Below, piece by piece: positions 7,053 to 12,582 of a stretch of DNA of 14,558 bases. The notes under the pieces were generated by a model that was not told the DNA's origin, ran no database searches, and saw nothing but the letters and a program-made list of their open reading frames with translations. Location of the stretch: assembly GCA_964574775.1 (NCBI GenBank), contig CAZNOS010000019.1, positions 1 to 14,558 of the forward strand, in the 5' to 3' direction. Each line of letters begins with the position of its first letter. The stretch's first letter is position 1. This stretch comes from CABMGO01 sp964574775. Its GTDB lineage: Archaea > Nanobdellota > Nanobdellia > Pacearchaeales > GW2011-AR1. The position numbers and the translations under genes are program-made.

Positions 7053-9386
7053 TTATTGTAGGAAATTGTCAGTTGGTCCGACGACAAGTGAACAATCTGC
7101 CGGTTCGCTTCTGAACTCGTCAATACACTTTATATAATATTTTTTAATTGGTGACCATTCCGTAACGTGAGTAGTAGAATCTTCATAAGGCATTATTATT
7201 CCCTCTTGGAACAAATAATCACAATTATCATTCGTATAAACACATTTTGAATTTATTGGCGTAACAATCTTCAAATAACTATCTTCTTCATAAACCCTAG
7301 CAATTATAGGTGCGTTCGAATCAATACTCACTTTAAACGAAGTAGAATTCTTAACTAGATTTCCACCAGCATCGACACATTTTACAAAATATGTATAAGT
7401 TCCAGATGTTAAATCTAATCTCTGCGTGCTCACGCCATCTGCGTTATTTGTATCGAAAAATTGAGTATAACTACTCTCAGAATCCGAAGTCGAATAATAA
7501 CAAATAGCTTTGTTGTCTTCGCATCCAAATAATGTTTCTGCATATAATTCGATAGCAGTAGGATTCAAAACGCCGTATATAGTTTCGTTTGGTCTAATCA
7601 TCTTTAATTTTAATTGTCCACTTCCTCTTAGTGAGAACGGATAACTTTCCTGATTCTTTGTTCCATTAGTGCTACCTGGTTTATCTTTACATTTTACAAA
7701 GAAGTTTGTTCCATCTCTCGCTATTCCAGTTAAAAGAGCATTGCATGTGAAAACAGTTAATGCATTCATCTGAGTTGCATAACTCGAACAAGACATATTG
7801 TTTTGCATTTGGTCATATGACGAATCTGTAAAACTCCATTTACATTCAGAAGGTTCGTTTAGATAAAAGTCAACAGTCGAATTTTCCGATTCTGCCGAAA
7901 CGCATCCACCAGTTTGTATAGACGTTCCCAATATTACCGGAGCAGTCGTATCTGGCGACGGATCAACACAAACTTTTAATTCGTAGTCTGCCTCATTAGT
8001 ATTTCCGTTCGCATCTCTACATCTCATATAGAATGAAAGTTCTTTTCCGTTCTGTAAAGTTAATGAGGAATTCTTTATGTTTTCAACAGAAGGCAAACTT
8101 AAAGTCTCTGTATGATTATATGAATATAAATTATCTCCGCCAAAATATGAAGTCATTTTAGAATAATTTCCTTTTGGTTCAACGTCTATTTTACATTGTG
8201 CAGGTTCATCAGTTGTAATTCCAAACTGAATTGGTGTAAATGGTTCAATACATCCAGTCGTTGAAGTAGTACTTTTTATTTTAAATCCAGCTCCTGGTGG
8301 CATTTCTTTTACATCGAAATAGCTAAAGCCTTCTGTTAATTTCTCATCCCATGGCTTGATTATCGGTGAAGAAACATCTCGCGGATTCGTGTTTACACAT
8401 CTTTCAGAAGAAGTCCCCTTATTAATTATAGAACAAGACTGTCCAAGTGCCTTACATCTATATTCGGAGCATGGAAGGGTTCCATCGTTACATAGTTCGC
8501 AATCTTTTCCGCCGTGCGGCGCCTGCCAAGGAAGACACGAAAATGTTACAACCTCAGTTCTTGTTTTTGTTTTTTCATACATACTATTATATACCATCCA
8601 AGCGACAGCTACACCAACGCCAGCCTGAGTCCATGTATTGCTAAGTGTTTTGCCAGCCCAGCTTGTCGGTGCTTTATCCCCATTTACCCAACCGCCCTTG
8701 CCCCAAATCTGTTGCATTACTTTGAAAGACATCATTCCTGCCGCACTAGCAACGGACATTGCATTAACATTATTTTGATCTGAATTTGGAAATATTCCAC
8801 CAATTGCTTTAATAAAAACCGCAATGCCTACAGACCACGCCAAGCCCTCAGCTAAATATCCAACATTTCCATATTTTAATAATGAAACATCATATTTTCC
8901 GCCGAAAGCCAGTTTATCAGAAGGATTAACGGGTGGTGTTACTTGATTACCAGTTCCGAGAGCATTGTCTGCCGGAGCAGCGGGGGTAGGTTTCTGTTCT
9001 GGAGCTTTAACCTCTGGAGTAGGTGCTGGTGCAGGTGCTGCGGAGACAATCGGTGCGGCCAAAGTAGGCTCATTCACATTACTAGGAGTTCTATCTTCCG
9101 AATCTAATAAATCCTCTGTTTCAGATAGTACAAAAGAAACCAATGATTCCTGTATTTGTGTATATGAACCATCCCCATTATCTAATTTTATCCATCCAGC
9201 TAGAAGTTGTGAGTTTTCATTGGGAGTTTCGTAAACTATGGCTTCCTTCCCGTTATAAGTAACCTCGTCACCAACAATAAACCCATTCACCATTCCCGTC
9301 TCACTTCCAATTAAAAATGCAAAGGCCACCGTGCCAATTACTAACATAAATACAAAACTAAGTGAAGATATTTTTTTATTTTTCAT
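7053..9386 (-). CDS. large membrane/surface protein with seven-Cys module and Ig-like repeats, copy B (777 aa)
   Basis: Unnamed surface protein, paralogue of the gene at 12579-14558. In order: a short charged start and hydrophobic helix (about residues 8-27); a small SH3-like beta segment beginning FIVGDEVTYNG (36-85); a Pro/Ala linker (about 108-143); hydrophobic segments near 181-199 and 254-269; a Cys module (284-330) with spacing C-x11-C-x2-C-x6-C-x4-C-x6-C-x11-C containing PCSEYRC; then about four Ig-like or fibronectin-like beta domains to the end, recognisable by repeated EPxxCK, Y/F-x-x-K/R-C-x-D and D-x-x-AP-I-I elements with paired Cys. There are many N-glycosylation sequons. The start is ATG 9386: AGGTGG (9395-9400) is eight bases upstream and it overlaps the preceding stop as ATGA; a GTG at 9398 is in frame but inside that ribosome site. 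Probably membrane-anchored with its C-terminal half outside. Function unknown; binding or adhesion is a reasonable inference. Confidence 0.85.
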   Translation of the reverse strand: MKNKKISSLSFVFMLVIGTVAFAFLIGSETGMVNGFIVGDEVTYNGKEAIVYETPNENSQLLAGWIKLDNGDGSYTQIQESLVSFVLSETEDLLDSEDRTPSNVNEPTLAAPIVSAAPAPAPTPEVKAPEQKPTPAAPADNALGTGNQVTPPVNPSDKLAFGGKYDVSLLKYGNVGYLAEGLAWSVGIAVFIKAIGGIFPNSDQNNVNAMSVASAAGMMSFKVMQQIWGKGGWVNGDKAPTSWAGKTLSNTWTQAGVGVAVAWMVYNSMYEKTKTRTEVVTFSCLPWQAPHGGKDCELCNDGTLPCSEYRCKALGQSCSIINKGTSSERCVNTNPRDVSSPIIKPWDEKLTEGFSYFDVKEMPPGAGFKIKSTTSTTGCIEPFTPIQFGITTDEPAQCKIDVEPKGNYSKMTSYFGGDNLYSYNHTETLSLPSVENIKNSSLTLQNGKELSFYMRCRDANGNTNEADYELKVCVDPSPDTTAPVILGTSIQTGGCVSAESENSTVDFYLNEPSECKWSFTDSSYDQMQNNMSCSSYATQMNALTVFTCNALLTGIARDGTNFFVKCKDKPGSTNGTKNQESYPFSLRGSGQLKLKMIRPNETIYGVLNPTAIELYAETLFGCEDNKAICYYSTSDSESSYTQFFDTNNADGVSTQRLDLTSGTYTYFVKCVDAGGNLVKNSTSFKVSIDSNAPIIARVYEEDSYLKIVTPINSKCVYTNDNCDYLFQEGIIMPYEDSTTHVTEWSPIKKYYIKCIDEFRSEPADCSLVVGPTDNFLQ

Positions 9387-9760
9387 TGTCCGAACCACCT
9401 CTTTAACGTATTAACTATTTTTTGAAAATTATTTAGATCAGTCTTTTTCTCCATAGGAACTTCTATAATTGCATTTCCACTTATTACTCCCTGTCCAAAA
9501 TTTCCGGACGCAACAACTTTTTCAGCTTTAATACTTCCGGAATCCTCACTTCCAAAAACTCTTTGCATTATATAATTAGATATAGTAACTTCGTCAGATT
9601 GAACAGGAACCAACCCAGTAACCGGAATTTCAACGCCAGCATTACTAACGATAACGTCTCCAACTTTCAATTCAGAAACTTTTACAAGTTTTAATTCAGT
9701 AGCCGAAGCAAAAGAAAACATAAACAAAAATACAAGCATTAAGATAATTATTTTTTTCAT
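9383..9760 (-). CDS. small secreted protein, possible Hint-like beta fold (125 aa)
   Basis: Short exported protein. A strong Sec signal peptide covers residues 1-20 (ending FASA), leaving about 105 residues with no Cys. The start of the mature part, K-V-S-E-L-K-V-G-D-V-I-V near 27-38, resembles the first strands of Hint domains (hedgehog/intein), which usually read L-x-x-GD-x-V, but the catalytic Cys and later motifs are missing, so it cannot be an active self-cleaving domain. The middle contains a GNFGQGVISGN turn and the end is a short basic helix (NNFQKIVNTLKRWFGQ). A V-G-D-x-V segment also begins the exterior part of the next gene product (777 aa), perhaps a shared small beta fold. The ATG lies one base after the preceding TAA, without a ribosome site, and its stop overlaps the next start as ATGA. 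Its position between the two paralogous units suggests it works with them. Confidence 0.75.
   Translation of the reverse strand: MKKIIILMLVFLFMFSFASATELKLVKVSELKVGDVIVSNAGVEIPVTGLVPVQSDEVTISNYIMQRVFGSEDSGSIKAEKVVASGNFGQGVISGNAIIEVPMEKKTDLNNFQKIVNTLKRWFGQ
9395..9400 (-). promoter_or_regulatory. ribosome binding site AGGTGG deciding the 777-aa start
   Basis: Minus-strand AGGTGG lies eight bases before the ATG at 9386. An in-frame GTG at 9398 lies within this element, so the ATG is preferred. Confidence 0.65.
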
Positions 9761-9761
9761 T

Positions 9762-11777
9762 TTATTGTTTTACGTATACGTAGTCCCCCTCATTTAATTT
9801 GTATTTATCATTAATTATATAATCAATTGCTATAGCATCACCCGTTCCCACTCCCAAATTCGCAGAAGTTAATGCACCTAAGTCGGAAGCAACAAAATAG
9901 AAAGATTGATTTTGATATCTCCACTCATAACCCTCGTCTGTGAAAACACCATTATAATTTATATCAGCACCGCAATCTCCAAGCGCGGAACATATAGCAT
10001 CAGCTCTAACTGCCCAACCCGGATTTGGCTTGAATGTACCCTTTGATTTATCTATAATAGTTATACAAGAATTATCTTCTTCTACATCTTCTACCGGAAT
10101 TAAAGTACCATTCGCTGCTTTCAAGAAAACTGAAAATGTTTTTTTCTTATCGCCAAAAGTTCCTAAAATTATACTTTCATATTCTTGTTTTTCTTTTACA
10201 ACAACTTCACAGTTTGCACTAGCCTGTGAACATATCGACGTAGAATCACTTCCTTCCCAGAAATTATTTCCAGGTGAAACCATAGGAACACAAAGCCCTT
10301 CCTCGCTGGCAGTTCTATTTGTTCTTAAATTATTATTCAACTCATTTTCTTCCCACTGCCCAACTCCAGAACCAACAACATGTTTTATCGCATTTGCAGT
10401 AATTGTATTACCAAGACTAGAGGCCGCACTACTAGCGGTTGTTAGTGTATTAAGAGTATTGCCAGTACTACCAGAACCAGACACAGAAGATACTGGATTT
10501 GAAAACGATGTAGATGGTGCAGACGAACTAGAATTTCCAAAACTAACTCCATAAACTTTCTCGACCCATATACAATCTCTTATATCTGTATTTCCACAAT
10601 CATCTTTTTTTGTTTGCGAAGTACAATCTTGCCATCTATTTACTCTACAAGCAGCGACGGAATATTCTCCAGCAGAACTATCAATACCAGAATGTATACA
10701 AACCTGATTTCTAAAATCCTCACACGCTTCAACGACAACCTCTCCGTCTACACAAATTTCTCTGTAGTGTCTAGAGCCAGCAGTGTCTCTACCATTGCCG
10801 ATTTCTCCGTCGTAAACGCACCACGACTCACCATTCATTCTTTCCTTACCGTCTCTATCTGTACATTTCGTTGTTTTACAATAATGATCGACATTTTTTG
10901 GTTTTCCAATTCCCAATAAAGAATCCCACTGAGAGCATCTACTTCCAAGAAGATAATCGCAATTTCCGCAAGTTTTACTATCGCTGGATTCAGGGCAAAT
11001 ATCGTCTGGGTCTGCTACTCTTCCCTTATTCCAAGATTTTTCTGAGTCAGACACATAAACATTTTCCCTCTGTCCTTCCGAATCAAACCAATAAACTTTT
11101 CCTTCATAACAATCAGTAGAAACCTGTCGTGCATTAATGGTTCCTAATTCTTCTGCTGAACATAACACATCTTTGTAAAATCTCTTTCCACTCTGATCTT
11201 CCAATGGAGAAGCGTTTAAAGTAATTGTAGAAGTTCTTCCTCCACATTCCTTTCTTGTCGTAAATGTACACGTTTTTACCGTACTTTCATAATAAACACA
11301 AGCACCTTCATCCTGAGCATTTGCAGTTTCAATACACGCCAATTCAGAAGTAATTTCCGGTCTATAATCTATTTCTATTCCATAAAATGTAGATAAACTT
11401 TTACATCGAGTCATCGTTACAAATGCAGCCTGATCTGAGATAATACAACAACCAAGCTGACAAGCAGAAAGTTCATTCGCAGATTTTTCACTCCACGTAC
11501 CATTATTTGCTTGGCAAACTTTCATTGGAACATTTTCCATACACATTCCTTCCTTTGAATCATAACACGTTCCTAATTTGCAAAAAGAAGTTGACTCACA
11601 AGATGTCGGAACAATCTGAAACGCCGAATTACAGCTACTAGTAGCGACGGAATTAATACAAACTCCACCCTCATTTGTTTTTTCGCAACACACCGATGGG
11701 TTTGAAAGAGATGAAAGTGCAAAAACATTTGTAAATAAAAATACTCCCAAAATTAATAATAAATATTTTTTAATCAT
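9762..11777 (-). CDS. secreted protein with 39 cysteines (671 aa)
   Basis: Exported Cys-rich protein, unnamed. A Sec signal peptide covers residues 1-20 (MIKKYLLLILGVFLFTNVFA). Residues 29-405 hold 33 Cys in closely spaced pairs, including VCCEK, QLGCCII, C-x2-C (TCGNC) and many C-x4-10-C steps, so this part is probably a chain of small disulfide-bonded domains. A Ser/Thr/Gly linker (about 415-458; bases 10404-10535) follows, then a C-terminal domain with six Cys, Trp/Tyr-rich strands and a Y-K-L-N-E-GD-Y-V-Y-V-K ending. N-glycosylation sequons are common. The frame is open to 11873, but I start at ATG 11777 because the signal peptide begins there and the overlap with the previous gene is then only 8 bases; ATG 11786 is an alternative. 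The CCEK, KLGTCYD and QLGCC-x-ISDQAAFVT segments resemble, from memory, a family in Woesearchaeota/Pacearchaeota. Such a protein needs an oxidising exterior and a disulfide-forming system encoded elsewhere. Confidence 0.85.
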   Translation of the reverse strand: MIKKYLLLILGVFLFTNVFALSSLSNPSVCCEKTNEGGVCINSVATSSCNSAFQIVPTSCESTSFCKLGTCYDSKEGMCMENVPMKVCQANNGTWSEKSANELSACQLGCCIISDQAAFVTMTRCKSLSTFYGIEIDYRPEITSELACIETANAQDEGACVYYESTVKTCTFTTRKECGGRTSTITLNASPLEDQSGKRFYKDVLCSAEELGTINARQVSTDCYEGKVYWFDSEGQRENVYVSDSEKSWNKGRVADPDDICPESSDSKTCGNCDYLLGSRCSQWDSLLGIGKPKNVDHYCKTTKCTDRDGKERMNGESWCVYDGEIGNGRDTAGSRHYREICVDGEVVVEACEDFRNQVCIHSGIDSSAGEYSVAACRVNRWQDCTSQTKKDDCGNTDIRDCIWVEKVYGVSFGNSSSSAPSTSFSNPVSSVSGSGSTGNTLNTLTTASSAASSLGNTITANAIKHVVGSGVGQWEENELNNNLRTNRTASEEGLCVPMVSPGNNFWEGSDSTSICSQASANCEVVVKEKQEYESIILGTFGDKKKTFSVFLKAANGTLIPVEDVEEDNSCITIIDKSKGTFKPNPGWAVRADAICSALGDCGADINYNGVFTDEGYEWRYQNQSFYFVASDLGALTSANLGVGTGDAIAIDYIINDKYKLNEGDYVYVKQ
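10404..10535 (-). repeat. coding low-complexity Ser/Thr/Gly linker
   Basis: This part of the 671-aa gene encodes a run rich in Ser, Thr, Gly and Ala with no Cys, in sharp contrast to the Cys-dense region before it. It probably is a flexible, perhaps glycosylated spacer between the N-terminal disulfide-rich part and the C-terminal domain. Confidence 0.6.
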
Positions 11778-12582
11778 CTGTACCATATCCTGCTGGCCAA
11801 GCATAACTTCTTGAAGCAAACTGGTATTTAATTCCTTCCGTGTTTGTAATTGTATAAATCTTGATATTATCATCTCTTCTGATTTTTTCTAATTTTAAAT
11901 CCGGATAATAAAACATAAAGCTTGAAATTTCCGCATCTCCATAAGATGTTTCAAATTGCAATATAGAATTCGCTACCATTAAAACATCATATAAATTTGA
12001 ATAAGTGACTATCTCAAAGTTTTCGAAAACCACGGATGAATCTTCATTTGAAATAGATGTTGGGACCTTCATTTTTACCTGTATCATCGACGGGTCTATA
12101 CTAATATTATAACTCATTTTTCCGCCAGTCACATCAAATCCCCTGGCTCTCAAATCTTCTAATGCGCTAGAATAGCAACCCTCAATTTTTTGCTCCATTC
12201 TTTTTGCGAGTGAGCTTTCAAAAGTCTGTTTTAAAAATGGATACTGAACAACACAAGGTGTGTAATATTGATTTGTGTAGCAAACGATACTAATATTTTC
12301 ATCCATATACATTGTCGTAAAAGACGGATTAACTATTCCGGCAGTTAAACTTAAATCTACAATTTGTCTTTGAATTTCTGACTCTATACATTTATCTAAA
12401 ATTGGTCTGTTATCACCAAATTCCGAAAATCTTGGAGCCAGATAAAAATAAGAAAATAATATGACTGCAACAATGATAATAGCAATAACAATAAACAACG
12501 TAACCTGTCCTTTTTTCTGTATCACACTCATTCTTTTTTTAGCAAAATCACCTTTATAAAAACTACTATTGTCTGTCATCAT
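11770..12582 (-). CDS. KKGQVT pilin-like membrane protein, copy A (270 aa)
   Basis: Paralogue of the protein at 6275-7036. Class III motif Q-K-K-G-Q-V-T-L-F, about residues 22-30 from this start, then a hydrophobic helix of about 20 residues. The exterior domain has a C-I-E segment after the helix, two further Cys in an ENISIVCYTNQYYTPC segment absent from copy B, a helix ending in EGC, and the shared V-K-x-K-V-P-x-S-I-S-x-E-D-S-S segment. It ends in a YQFASRSYAW strand like the FIFSFGVRY end of copy B. Start choice: ATG 12582 overlaps the previous TGA as ATGA and has GGAGGT (12595-12600) 12 bases upstream. It leaves an unusually long region of about 24 residues before the KKGQ site; the ATG at 12531 would give a normal short one but has its nearest AGGTGA 16 bases away. 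The stop overlaps the next gene by 8 bases. Confidence 0.82.
   Translation of the reverse strand: MMTDNSSFYKGDFAKKRMSVIQKKGQVTLFIVIAIIIVAVILFSYFYLAPRFSEFGDNRPILDKCIESEIQRQIVDLSLTAGIVNPSFTTMYMDENISIVCYTNQYYTPCVVQYPFLKQTFESSLAKRMEQKIEGCYSSALEDLRARGFDVTGGKMSYNISIDPSMIQVKMKVPTSISNEDSSVVFENFEIVTYSNLYDVLMVANSILQFETSYGDAEISSFMFYYPDLKLEKIRRDDNIKIYTITNTEGIKYQFASRSYAWPAGYGTDD

Noticed and set aside
8356..9234. Several plus-strand frames of 65-90 codons.
   Set aside because: Antisense shadows of the 777-aa gene, including the complement of its Pro/Ala linker, which reads as Gly/Ala.
10030..10554. Plus-strand open frame of 174 codons inside the 671-aa gene.
   Set aside because: It is antisense to a well-supported Cys-rich secreted protein, and its composition follows from the Ser/Thr-rich linker on the other strand; no ribosome site or recognisable domain.
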